DNA from: Romanomermis culicivorax
Lineage: Eukaryota > Nematoda > Enoplea > Mermithida > Mermithidae
Reading direction: 5' to 3'
Length of the DNA stretch: 64,000 bases
NCBI GenBank assembly: GCA_963922205.1
Contig: CAWUHX010000004.1
Coordinates: 372,001-436,000, forward strand
In this document: positions 1 to 9,971 of the stretch, in pieces
Layout of the letters: each line of letters starts with the position of its first letter
Position numbering within the stretch: position 1 is the stretch's first letter
Notes under the pieces: model-generated
What the model was told of the DNA's origin: nothing
The model's database searches: none
What the model saw: the letters and a program-made list of their open reading frames with translations, nothing else
Translations under genes and position numbers: made by a program

Positions 1-59
1 CGGGACTGTATGAGATCATGTTGCCTGGAACCCGTCAGCCGCACACAAGAGTGGATATA

Positions 60-694
60 CATCTCCATGTGTCTAAGACTACGTCTCCTTTCTGGGCACC
101 TGTCGATCTGATTCTTGGGTGGACTTTCTAGAACAATTCCAAAATATTACGTTTGATTACCAACAACATGTCTGTCGGTTGAATGCGGTAGAACTGCCAC
201 TTCTTTTGACAACGGCTGAGATTGATCAGGTCACACCCTGGTGGGAGAACACACGTTCACTATCAAGGGCCTCGTACAGGCCCGGGTCTCGATCAAGATC
301 AAGGACTTTGTCCATTTCTCAGCCACCCTCGCGAGCTTCCTCAGTTGCCTCATCACGTGGGTCAACCAGAGGTAGTGGGACCCCTTCTAGACGGGCCAGT
401 AGTCATTTTATGGCCAGGTCAGGGTCGAACTGCCCTCGACCTCAGCCTCGAAATTCTCCAGTTACACTAGAAAAAGGCCATTTTCACGAGCCTAGTGATT
501 CCGATGCACCTGCATCCCCTGTACTAGAGGCGCCACCACTCTCTGATGTTGAGGTCGAATCACTGGGAGCTACTCAGAGTTCAGGAGAGAGATGGGATCA
601 TGCACTTACTGTCCAGGTTCATCCCACTTCTCATATCAATCCGGAAACATCAGTTGGTTATGCTCTGGTAGGATTACTCCAACGCAATGGTTAG
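60..694 (+). pseudogene. Retropepsin-like C-terminal remnant followed by Ser/Arg-rich linker
   Basis: The segment around 95-170 reads as the end of an aspartic-protease-like domain: a PVDLILG stretch, then DFLEQF after a one-base frame change near 118. This matches the LVLGMNFLGGF motif of the clear protease further downstream. The open frame at 119-694 continues through a Ser/Arg-rich low-complexity stretch (residues about 50-95, repeated SR, RAS and GS units) and an acidic, proline-rich tail. No CCHC knuckle is visible. It may be a second, duplicated protease-like domain or a gag-pro junction region. The fold assignment is inferred from a short motif only. Position and strand match the pol frames downstream. 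Confidence 0.45.
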
Positions 695-763
695 CCCATA
701 CTGAGGCAAACCGATGCACCAGAGTCGAGTTTTGATGACTCCATACCTGACCCAGGTCATGTA

Positions 764-1630
764 GTGTCAGCCTTCTACCCCACTGAAATGAGGACCCCTC
801 ATATCAAAGTTCTACTGAACAATTGGGTGGAAGCCAAAGCTCTAATCCATACAGGAGCGGTTTTTAGAAATGAAAACTATATGGCTGCACCCTATTTCTC
901 ACTCCTGGATCACAAGTTCGCGGTTCAGCTGCCCGACGTGGTACTCACAGAGACTAGGGCTTGTCCCATAGCAGCCAATGGGTCTCCGATTCTACTGCTA
1001 GGCTCTGCCTATGTCACGATGACAGTGGCTGATGTATCTGAACGGATTTAGGTCCAAGTTCAAGAGAACTGTTTGGCTGAACTAGTCTTGGGGATGAACT
1101 TCCTCGGAGGGTTCAATTGCATCAGCTTGAACTGGGAGAAATCCTTTCTTCAGTTCAAGGAACTTCGGGTTCCCTGTGAGGGCCTCATTCACAATCCTCC
1201 TTCTGCTCGTGGGGCACTACCCTTGCAGGAGTTGATTGTCCTTGAGCCTCGCTTGCTGTCACAATTTACTGCACCTGTACCTTTAATATATGCAACTGTG
1301 CCGGAGGTAGCTTTCTTTCCTAAGCCTCTTTTGGGACAACAACACTGCGTGTATTTTGCTGGTACTGTGAGCACTGTGACTAATGGTCGCATACACCTAC
1401 AGGTAGTTAACCCGAGCACACACCCAGTGGTTCTCTACCCATACATGACCATCGGTCATGTGCAGATGCACACTGATTCCTCACAGGGATCGGTGGTCAA
1501 GTCTGATACCATTCATGACCAAAAGTGGGTTGAAGCAAATGCTGTGATATCTTCTGATATCTCCTTACAGGATAAAGCAGCATTGCTCGACCTGTTGGTC
1601 ACATTTACTGACCTCTATGCTATTGATTAA
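764..1630 (+). pseudogene. Retroviral-type aspartic protease region of gypsy pol
   Basis: The frame beginning at 764 contains VLLNNWVEAKALIHTGAV, which aligns with the ALIDTGA active-site loop of retropepsins but has His where the catalytic Asp should be. After an in-frame TAG at 1049-1051 the same frame continues with ENCLAELVLGMNFLGG, equivalent to the conserved ILG.DFL flap/C-terminal motif. The remaining residues to 1630 form the linker before RT and end in LVTFTDLYAID, the usual start of the gypsy connection domain, followed by a TAA at 1628. Loss of the Asp and two stops show it is dead. Assignment to a Ty3/gypsy protease is supported by order and by the RT immediately downstream in the same frame. 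Confidence 0.8.
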
Positions 1631-3187
1631 AAGGACACAGGTTCCACTGACCTCCTGCACCACCAGATCAGCATGGGTGAGGCTCACCCAGTCCGCCATT
1701 TCCCTTACCGCACCGCGCCCAAGGAAAAGGATCTCATCATACAAGAAGTCAAAGTGCTCCAGGAAAAAGGTATTATTCCGCCTAGCACTTCTCCCTGGGC
1801 TACTAACACCGTTCTGGTTGGCAAGAAAAATGGGTCACATCGGAGGTGTGTGGACTTTCGTGGTCTTAATGAGGTTACGAAAAAGGATGCCTATCCTCTC
1901 CCACGGATTGATGATATCCTCGACACACTCAAGGGTATGAAATACTTTACTACCCTTGATCAGGCTAACGCCTACTGGTCAGACAAAGAGAAAATGGCAT
2001 TTAATACGCCTATTGGCCTTTATGAGTTCAACTATCTGCCTTTTGGTCTTTGCAATGCATCTGGGACGTTTCAGCGTCTCATGGATCTGCTTCTCACAGG
2101 ATTGCAGTGGTGCACTGCACTGACCTATCTCGATGACATCTTGGTGTTGGGGAACTCTCACACCCAGATGCTTGAGCATTTCAGGGATGTGTTTACGCCT
2201 CTCTGTCAGGGTGGAATGAAGCTCAGACTGAGCAAGTGCAAGTTTTTGCACTCTGAGGTAGAGTATCTAGGTTACCGCATCTCACAGAATGGCATAGAGC
2301 CGGATAAAGTCAAATTGGCTGCCATCCAAGACCTGCTGATTCCACAGAACGCCAAAGATATCAAGTCTTTTCTCAGTCTTGTGTTGTATTATAGGCCTTT
2401 CATCCCTGGTTGCGCCCAGCTCAGCGAGCCGCTGACCAAGCTCTTACCGAAGGAAGTTACCTTCCTGTGGTCAAAACCTCAGCAAGCGGCATTTGACAAA
2501 CTCCGGAGGCTGTTGATGAACCCTCCTGTTCTGCGCCATCCGGACTTCACGAAATCCTTCATACTTCAAACTGATGCAAGTATTTCGGGGATAGGAGCAG
2601 TTCTGAGCCAGTGAGATGATAATGGATACGACCATCTTGTTGCGTACGCCAGTAGAGGGTTAACGGCAGCTGAGAAGAACTACACTATTACGGAGTTAGA
2701 GACTCTTGCTGTTGTCCATTTCCTCATGCACTTTTGACCTTTCCTCTTTCGACATGAAGTGGTCGTTCAGACCCATCACACTGCCATTAAGGCTGTGTTG
2801 GAGAAACTGAACCCTTCAGCCCGAATAGCTCAGTGGGGTCTCGCCTTAGCTGAATTCAAACTGACAATTCGGCCGAAAAAAGGTCGGTCTAATGGTAATG
2901 CTGACGCATTATCACGCCTTCCTGATCCTAATTCCCTTGCCGGGGAGAGTATCAATGATACTCCCCTATACAGACCCGAGGGAGAGATTATGATGGTCTC
3001 CGATGGTGCTCAGCGCCTGGCGGGAACATCTCAGATGATCTCCAATGGTGCCCAGCGCCTGGCGAGATCATCCCAAAGGACCACCGATGGTGTGCAGCAC
3101 CTGGCAGGGTCTGAGTCTTATGCAGAGATATCACAGGATGCGCAGCACCATGACCTTCTCGCAGCTCAATTTGAGGATCGGAATTAG
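1631..3187 (+). pseudogene. Reverse transcriptase-RNase H of gypsy pol
   Basis: The open stretch 1673-2614 carries RT motifs in order: VRHFPYR, RRCVDFRGLNEVTKKDAYPLPRID, FTTLDQANAYW with the first catalytic Asp, LPFGLCNASGTFQRLMD, and YLDDILV with both catalytic Asps. These are followed by LSKCKFL and VEYLGYRIS. About ten residues are missing after NAYW compared with the family. The RNase H region starts at LQTDASISGIGAVLSQ and includes EKNYTITELETLAVVHFL, but it is crossed by stops at about 2612 and 2736. The third acidic site appears as QTHHTA, where the family has Asp. GNADALSRLP closes the domain near 2930. A repeat-bearing linker leads to integrase. This is a degenerate, non-functional copy. 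Confidence 0.95.
2993..3118 (+). repeat. Three in-frame 42-bp tandem repeats in the RNase H-integrase linker
   Basis: Three consecutive 42-bp units (2993-3034, 3035-3076, 3077-3118) encode 14-residue copies of the pattern (M/R)-x-(S/T)-(D/N)-G-(A/V)-Q-(R/H)-L-A-x-(S/T). They lie between the end of RNase H (ADALSRLP) and the integrase zinc-binding region, keep the frame and differ at several positions. This is an internal minisatellite expansion of a pol linker, probably structurally tolerated when the element was active. Confidence 0.8.
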
Positions 3188-3249
3188 CCCCCATTCTTAG
3201 GTCACTAATACCCTACGGTGACCAGAATGATGTTAATGGCTACCACCTG

Positions 3250-4502
3250 TTGCATAACGTCCTTCAGAAGTGGACGGGCGAGTCGAACAAGATTGTTGTT
3301 CCTCGATCAATGGTTACTACCATTATTGAGGCTCACCATGATGACATTCTTGCTGGACATTTTGGTGCAAAATGTACCGCGAGGCTTATAGCCCGCAGGT
3401 ACCACTGGCCTTCCCTCAGTGCGGATGTCAAGTCCTTTTGTCAGTGGTGTGATCTTTGCCAATGGAATAAACCCGCGAGACAGAAGACCCCTGCAACTCT
3501 GAAACTGATCTCCATTACCGGACTGTTTCATCGAGTCGGTGTTAACTGTATGGGACCAATGACCACTAGTGAAAGCGGAAACTGTTTCATTGTAGTCTTT
3601 ATCGACTACTTTACCAAATGGGTTGAAGCTTTTGCTACTCCAGACATTACTGCGCAAACCATAGTGCACCTTTTTGTTACACAAATTGTCTGCAGACATG
3701 GGGCACGGCAGATTCTTCAGCCTGATCCGGGTACTGATTTCACGTCCAAACTGATGACTGAAATCACTGCCATTTGTTCAACTAAGAAAATCCACTCCAC
3801 CGCTTATCACCTGATGACAAACGGAGAAGTGGAATGAGCTAATCAGACGCTAGCTACACGGCTATGTATGTATGTCCACCAAGGCCGTACTGATTGGGAT
3901 GAACACCTGCAGTATTCTGTGTTCCCAGTCAACATTAGCATGAATGAGTCCACAGGATATTCCCCCTTTGAGCTCATTTATGGTGGTACTCCCATGCTAC
4001 CTGTTGATGTGGCGCTCTCATTCAACCCTGCGGCCCATATCATAAATGTTTCTACATATGATATGGAGGTCAAACGGCATTTTACAAATGCCTTGACCTT
4101 GATCCAGAGCTGAATTGAGAGATCACAGGGGGCTTATGCCCGGTCTTACGATCGCATGGCACAATTTGTCTCATACAAAGTTGGGGATCAAGTGCTCAAA
4201 CTGCCCACCAACAGCAAAGTGGTCTGATGCCTAAATTGCTGCCCATCTATGATGGGCCCTACTTTGTAACAAATGTGGCATATACCAATGTCACCATTCC
4301 GCTTGAGGCAGATCAAGAAGATACTCTGCATGTCAATCAGCTTAGACACCACGTGTCACCTGATCAGCCTACTGAAGCAGAGGAGATACCTTCCACTTCC
4401 CAGGTCATTGAGACGGCACCTTTGTTGATTCTGTCAGCAAACCGAGATTTTACACAAGATCTCATTGACCCACATCTTGATGCAGAGGTCTCCGACCTGT
4501 AA
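3250..4502 (+). pseudogene. Integrase of gypsy pol with C-terminal chromodomain-like tail region
   Basis: The frame at 3250 starts inside the HHCC zinc-binding region (EAHHDDILAGHFG, then FCQWCDLC) and passes into the catalytic core. The core signature is RVGVNCMGPM, FIVVFIDYFTKWVEA, LQPDPGTDFTS and NGEVE*ANQTL. The first catalytic acid, normally Asp before xxGP, is Asn. The second Asp (PDPGTDF) and the Glu (NGEVE) remain. A TGA at 3836 interrupts the core, another stop lies near 4110, and the last part (4227-4502, VYDGPYFV-type PIYDGPYFV... LHVNQLRHH) is in a third frame. The tail resembles the GPF/Y module of Ty3/gypsy integrases. It is a dead copy. The end of pol at about 4500 precedes the LTR by 470 bp. 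Confidence 0.9.
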
Positions 4503-4972
4503 TCAGGCGGCTCCTCTCTTCTTTACTTATGGACCAGGTCATCCTTTTTCGAAGGACTGCCATGCCCCTCACCAAATACCCACTCCTGCTCCATGCTGGG
4601 ACAGCAGTGTAAAGAAGAGAATGAGCAGCAATCAATGCATCTAAACTAGGGTATTGCCTCATATCACAGGCGCATCTGTGCGATACCCTATATCTCGCCT
4701 CTAAAATTTTTCTTTTAGTCTCGTTTCAGATTTCACAATCAATCCACAATTGGCAACTTCACCAATCGGAGCAATTGACGTCAGCAACCTCACGCATCTC
4801 CAATTGAGGTCAGCAACTCCAGGCATCATTGACATAATTCTGCAAGCCAAAACGCACCGAAAAACTACAGGACCATCGACACCCTGCCATCACCATCACC
4901 TGAAAGTTTGACCCTATGGACATGCCGCATACCGACACAGGGACAAGGACGCCCTTTTTTGAAGGACCGACG
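4503..4972 (+). other. Untranslated region between gypsy pol and 3' LTR
   Basis: No coding signal. The stretch contains short direct repeats of CAATTGA.GTCAGCAAC at about 4774-4820. A purine-rich segment near 4960 (GAAGGACCGA) sits just before the LTR where a polypurine tract is expected, but it is short and not convincing. Confidence 0.6.
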
Positions 4973-6422
4973 TGTCACATGCTGACAAATTTCGTTGAAC
5001 GTCACGTGATTCACATCACAATTTTTCGTTATGTTTTTCGTTATGTTTTGTGTTACAGTAATTTGCATCAATTTTGCGTTTCGTTTTTATAATATTTACA
5101 TGCAATTTATGTGTGTACTGTTTATGTTTCATTTCTGTTTCTGTTTGTGCACATTTTATTTCCGTTTCGACTTATTATTTTCTATCGCACACGTAGACTA
5201 CGGTATGTACCCACTAGTCAAGAATTTCCGTTAGAGATAAGCTCTCCGAGCTCATCGCTGTAATTGGAGCACAACGTGCACCTCCTATCAGTAAAAACTA
5301 GCCACGTTTCACAATGTGAAATGACTAGTTTGATATTCTCACTAGTGATGTTCCCATGTTAAGCATGGAGAGTGAAAACTCGCCCAAATGCTTGATGTTG
5401 TGAACTGGAAAATGTCTCTGTGACCATAGGCATCTTCTGCAATGATTTCCGCTGCAGAAGTAAGCTTGGTGGAGTGTTAACTTCGCCCAAGGCATACTGT
5501 AGTTTATAGAGCCCTTTAAAAGGGCTTGTTTTGTCATTTTTGGGTATTGTCTTCGACTCATTAATTGGGCCTAACTGGTGTTGCGTCTTTTTAGCCTTGC
5601 TTCTCGCGTTTTGCCGTTTGTCGCCTTAGTATTATTATATTTTATTGTCAACTGCGTTCCCCACTCGTCCAATAAAATTTGCATATTCTCGCCTCGGGCC
5701 TCTGCATACGTTACCACTACAGTAACCTGACCGTAGGAACTCGTCCCCATCGCTGTTAATCAAAGAACCCCATCACCCTCGCCAAGGAAACGTTTGATAC
5801 CGCCGCTTGCCGATTAGCAGCCGCATTACCCTATGCCGAATCGCTTGGATTCCCATACCCGCTCATCGCGGTCTGTAGGACCCCGCGCCTTGACCCCAGG
5901 ACCCATCGCCCAGCGCCGAGTAGTTTGAGAAGAGGTTTAGTAAGTCTTCTCAGGGGTTATTACTGTTGAGGGTATATTTGTGGGAGTCTCCCCTAAGCTA
6001 GTTTCCCTTGGAAGTATCCTCAGTTGAGAAAGCCCTCAGACCCTTAAGGTCAGGGCCAATAAGGGGATTTACATTAACAATCGGGTCCTCTACAGTACAC
6101 CATTCTGCGAATGGCACCGTCCCTCACTCTCAGTGAGTGAGGACTAGGGATTGGCACCCCTAACCCGGCTGCATTGCCCATTATTCTACAGCTGAACCCT
6201 AGGACAAGGCCGAGGTGCACCATAGGTTTACCTGTGGTAGTACCAGCTGGGTTAGGAGCCTGAAATGAAGAACAATAATGGAGCCACCCAACGGGGTCAC
6301 AGCATGTCCCTTGCAGTGTCATGGCCATATTTCCTGTGGAATATGGTATGGGGTTTCCCATCAATGTGACTGATCAACCAATCTGTTTAATGTGACATGG
6401 CTCCACTTCGTTTAATGTGACA
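4973..6422 (+). repeat. 3' LTR of the gypsy element (1450 bp)
   Basis: The LTR starts TGTCACATG and ends TTTAATGTGACA, so it has TG...CA ends and a short inverted repeat TGTCAC/GTGACA. The boundaries are set by comparison with the solo LTR at 20461-21886, which is flanked by a target duplication. Inside are an AATAAA-type signal at about 5671 and a hairpin-forming palindrome at 5295-5331 that is preserved in both LTR copies. No open frame in it is credible. The flank after 6422 cannot be tested for a target duplication because the 5' end of the element is missing. Confidence 0.9.
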
Positions 6423-6909
6423 AGTAGAAACAGACAGCTAGCAAAAGAATAGAAGAATTTGCAAGAAAATACATAAAACCGAGAAAAAACAAAAACTACA
6501 ATATCAAAAAAACAAGAAATTATAAGAAAAAATATAAAAAATAAAAATTTTGCGAGAATATGTGTGGCGCCTTACCCTTTGACCTCCCGCGGGGCATGTG
6601 GCCTGGCCCCTCACAATGTGTCGCCATTACCGCTCATTTTAGGAGTCAGTATTTTAATCAAATTGTTGAAAAGAATCCAAGAAACAGCGCATTTGCAAGA
6701 AACTGTGCGGCGCCTTACCCCTTGACCTCCCGCAGGTCGTGTAGTCGTGCCCAAGCCTTCTAAGGTGGTTTTCCTGCCGTTTGACGCGTTTTGAGCTTCT
6801 TGTCGTTATTTTGATATTCTACAAGCAAGTTAATCTGTTTGCTACAGTGATCGAAATCCTGACGAATCAACTGTATGTAAACTCATCATCATACCGCTAT
6901 TGGGTAGTG
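6423..6909. repeat. A-rich gap with a duplicated GC-rich 60-bp unit
   Basis: No gene is visible. Two related segments, about 6551-6612 and 6688-6752, share the core TGTG.GGCGCCTTACC.CTTGACCTCCCGC and are spaced about 138 bp apart, a partial tandem repeat of unknown origin. The short open frame at 6560-6763 exists only because of this repeat. Confidence 0.6.
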
Positions 6910-8191
6910 CACTGTTTTTTTTTTCCACGAACTTTTTTCCACAAATGTGGAAAGGGGTCCAATTTTTTTTTCCACATGTGGAAAAAAATTTTTTTCGTCT
7001 CAAAATCCTGGTTTTTTTGCTTAAAAGTGCTCACAGACGCTTTATCGCACTGTTTTTGAGCTTTTTCAAGTCTTCCGGTGTTTTTAGAGAAGTTAATTCC
7101 TCAAATTGAAGAAAAAATTGAAATGTTCACCTTGAAAGCCTAATCTACAAGCATTGTCGAACAAATTTGCTAACAAACTATCCACGAGCATAATTGACTT
7201 TGAATTACATGAGAAATCGATGGTCAAGTCCATGCCTGTAAGACCGCCGACCATTGGGGGGGGGGGGGGGGGTAAATCCGAAATTTTGGGGGCGGGGGTA
7301 GAAAAAAGTCGAAATTTTTTCCAAAGAAGGCCAAAAACATACACTTTTTTGAAAAAATTTTTAATTTTTTCAAAACTGGGGGGGGGGGGGTTGGGGGAAA
7401 TGATTTTGGGCACAGGGTTGGCCAAGTTGGGTGGCTCCCCCCCCAACCCCCCCAGTACAGGTATGGTCAAGTCCTCTGTGATGACAAGTGAAAGCCCAAA
7501 AAAGATACTAATCGTTCCAGCGCGAAGCCCCGGAATAATTTTTTGGGTATATTGACATTCTGGGATGCTGGAAAATCTATTTTCCGAACATCTATTTCAA
7601 GAATTAGATTCCAATTTTGTGTTCGGAAGTCGTAATATCTAGAATTTTACTTGGAAAATTTTAAAATCTGTAATTTATTTGTAAACTCTCATGAACTTTG
7701 TCGAAAATATATGGGTAAGAAGAGTATAAATTTCCAAAAGATATTTCTATGAAGCTTTTGAATTGATTTTACGTTAGCAAAGAACTAATCGCATCATAAA
7801 GCATAGAGACTTGACGTTTTGATCTGTCTCAAAAGGAAAAAATGCGAATCTTCATTAAATATTATGGTAAAATGTTGAAGATGAACAATTAAAACATGAG
7901 ATACTACGTTTAAGATGATGAAAACTATTATAGATTAAGTGATAAATATAGGTTGACATGATAAAAGCCGCACCTGAGCTACTTAATGAATAATGATGAT
8001 TATTGAAGTTATAACCCGCGCGAAGCGCCGGAAAATTTTGAGATTTGGACCTCCTAAAATGCACCAAAATGTATCTTTTCAATATGAAAACCCCAAATTT
8101 TTCTTTCACATTTGTGGAGAGACCTCAAAAATTTTTTCCACATTCCAGATTTTTTTTCCACATTTTAGTGCAAATGTGGAAAAAAACAGTG
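6910..8191. mobile_element. Non-autonomous DNA transposon with TTTTCCAC inverted ends, 8-bp duplication
   Basis: The left end CACTGTTTTTTTTTTCCAC and the right end GTGGAAAAAAACAGTG are inverted repeats. They are flanked by GGGTAGTG (6902-6909) and GGGTAGAG (8192-8199), an 8-bp target duplication with one mismatch. The interior has no transposase. It matches, in inverse orientation, about 14985-15705 and partly 22254-22705. A younger MITE sits inside at 7231-7465, and the 15.6-kb copy shows the site without that MITE. The 8-bp duplication suggests hAT-type mobilisation, although the terminal CACTG is not the usual hAT start. Near the right end is a GCGCGAAGCGC palindrome shared by several other repeats in the window. 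Confidence 0.7.
7231..7465 (+). mobile_element. MITE, CATACCTGTA-end family, copy 1
   Basis: It starts CATGCCTGTA and ends TACAGGTATG, with perfect 8-bp duplications GTCAAGTC at 7223-7230 and 7466-7473. It contains a run of 17 G near the left end (7256-7272) and a second G run in the middle. The inverse paralogue around 15610-15625 carries GTTAAGTC once and no insertion, so this is a confirmed insertion. The open frames crossing it are low-complexity artefacts. Confidence 0.92.
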
Positions 8192-8736
8192 GGGTAGAGT
8201 GCACCAGCTGCAGTAATACCTTTCAGTTTTAAATCCGAATCTGACTGAATGAAGAGAGAATATTCAGAATTTCTTTTCACTCATCAGTCTTGACAGATTA
8301 TAAATTTTGCTGCAACGATACTAATACACTGTTCAAAGAGAAATCGTTCGCGTTCGGGTCAAATGTACGAATAGGAGATATTATATAAATTGATTCGGCG
8401 CGTAGCGCGGAAAAATTTCGGCATTTTCAGCCCCTAAAACGTCTAAAAATCAAGAAAATTTAATGTTTGACCAGCCAAAAAATTTGTGCCAATCGGCACA
8501 AATGCTCAAAATTTTTTGTGCCATTCCAAATTTTTGTGTGCCAAAAACCATGTTTTGACACAAAAAAAACACTGATCCAGCCAGTGTTTTTTTTGTGCCA
8601 AAACATGGTTTTTGGCACAAAAAAATTTGGAACACCGTTTTTTTCCTCATAAAATTTTTTTCCGCGTGATAACTGGACCCAAAATTTTTTTCCTCATTTT
8701 CCAGAAATTTTCCACATTTTTAAAAATGCTAACCGA
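8192..8736. repeat. Repeat mosaic with head-to-head GTGCC palindrome
   Basis: 8225-8370 matches 45230-45360 and 12300-12420. 8395-8574 matches 45366-45493 and, inverted, 55170-55310. Two near-identical ends with CAGTGTTTTTTTTGTGCCAAA face each other across a 7-nt spacer (8575-8581), giving a palindrome from about 8527 to 8630 with arms of about 45 bp. CAGTG is a typical hAT terminus. No coding sequence is credible here. Confidence 0.65.
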
Positions 8737-9018
8737 GTGACCAGTGGTCACTCAAGTCAACGAACATATTTTTTGATGGAGAATTAGCCCATTAACTGGC
8801 AATTTGAATGTTATCTAATTTTCACTCAAGATTGGTGCCCAGGGGTCATCTCAGTGACCAGCTGTCATTCAACTCGCAAACCTTTTCTTCGGTGGAGAAA
8901 ACTTCCATTTTGTGGCTAGTGATCATCCAAGTGACCAACCTGATGGGTGACCAGAGGTTCCTCAAATCAAAAGATGCATTTTCTGATGGATAGTAGTACT
9001 AAAAATACACAGCATAAT

Positions 9019-9971
9019 TAGGGATCGGCTGAGGGCTCGGCCTCGGCCGAGGATCGGTACCCTCGGCCACCCTCAGCCGAGGGTGTCGATCAAAAATGGC
9101 CGAGGCCGAGGATTATTTGCAACTCTAAAGCAAGTAGGATATTTTTGATGTAAAATGTTTACTGCATCAAAGTGACGGGTTGACTCCATAAATTCTACAA
9201 AATTTGCATAGAAGACATCTTTGCGTTAATTTACCTATTTTGTGTTACACTTTTTAATATAATAATGTGATGTGATGTGTGAGAATATGTATGTTTACAA
9301 TCTAATTGAAAGAAATTGAACTTAATCAGTACGTGTGGCAGTCAGTCTTGAGACTAGATCTCCTCATGCTTTTTTGAGCAAGAATGACTAAAAAATAATT
9401 TCTCTTTTAGTTAAAATGTTGCTTTGCTAAGTTAGTGTATACCTGATTAAGCTCGCTCTGAAATACTTGTCGCCACCGCTGAGTTCCGTTTCGAGTGAGC
9501 GCAAGTTCAAAACGGCTCGAAACATAGCCAATGGCGACTGAAACCGGCTGCTGCCGGAAAATGTTCGGAAATTATTATTTCTGAAACACAACCTGAAGGC
9601 ACTCGGGTATGAATCATACACACTACCTTCAGTCGTTGCCGGTAGTATGACTGCCAGTGCAAATGACGAAGACGATGTGGCCGTCTATGAATCCGAGTGA
9701 AATTTACTTGACTTTCTCAATTGAAATTATTTGTTATTGCTTTCAAGTTTCAACCTACATACAATAAATTTTTTTATGTTTTGAATTACTCGATGAAGAT
9801 CATAAAGGCAAGAGTAAAGAAGTCTCTTATTAGTATTACCAGTGACCAGTGTATTAATATAATATCATGTTAAAAAAATCCTCCGCCTCGGTCTGGGCCG
9901 AGCCGAGGATTTCAAAAATCCTCGCCTCGGCCGAGGCCGAGGCTTTTTATTTTACCCTCGGCCGATCCCTA
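9019..9971 (+). mobile_element. Internally deleted hAT transposon with exact target duplication
   Basis: The ends are TAGGGATCGGC and GCCGATCCCTA, which fit the hAT terminal consensus. Perfect 8-bp duplications AGCATAAT lie at 9011-9018 and 9972-9979. The tandem paralogue at about 10296-10320 carries the same flank with a single AGCATAGT, i.e. the empty site. Both subterminal regions (9030-9110, 9880-9965) are packed with CCTCGGCC/GGCCGAGG units, as expected for transposase-binding arrays. A fragment of hAT transposase remains inside. Confidence 0.93.
9440..9700 (+). pseudogene. hAT transposase C-terminal dimerisation domain fragment
   Basis: The plus-strand frame from 9440 reads YLIKLALKYLSPPLSSVSSE, RKFKTARNIANG, then NRLLPENVRKLLFLKHNL. 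This is the hATC dimerisation signature (KYLS.P..S..SER.FS.A, R..L.P.NV..L.FL..N). It ends at TGA 9698-9700 after an acidic tail. One in-frame TGA at about 9530-9532 replaces the residue before NRLLPENV. Nothing of the N-terminal BED or RNase H-fold regions is left, so this is the tail exon of a deleted transposase. It lies in the transposon at 9019-9971 and was probably its own enzyme. Confidence 0.85.

Larger units (their letters stand above)
1..6422 (+). mobile_element. Ty3/gypsy LTR retrotransposon, decayed, 5' part outside window
   Basis: The order protease, reverse transcriptase, RNase H, integrase, LTR is that of Ty3/gypsy elements (Ty1/copia would put integrase before RT). Recognisable pol protein runs through three reading frames from about 764 to 4500 and is broken by in-frame stops (about 1049, 1628, 2612, 2736, 3836, 4110) and two frame changes (3190-3250 and about 4220). 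Catalytic residues are lost in protease, RNase H and integrase, so the copy cannot be autonomous. The 3' LTR is 4973-6422. The 5' LTR, primer binding site and most of gag lie upstream of base 1. A solo LTR of the same family lies inverted at 20461-21886. Confidence 0.93.

Noticed and set aside
1189-1419. Minus-strand frames across the gypsy pol region (also 1979-2251, 3307-3699)
   Set aside because: Shadows of the plus-strand pol protein, which has clear motifs.
5031-5234. Phe/Cys-rich membrane-like frame in the LTR (also 21628-21828)
   Set aside because: T-rich LTR sequence; not maintained with codon-position bias between the two LTRs.
8450-8652. CQNMVFGT / FVCQKPCF-type frames here and at 45370-45630
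   Set aside because: Encoded by the GTGCC palindrome, readable on both strands with the same words; no selection for a protein is evident.
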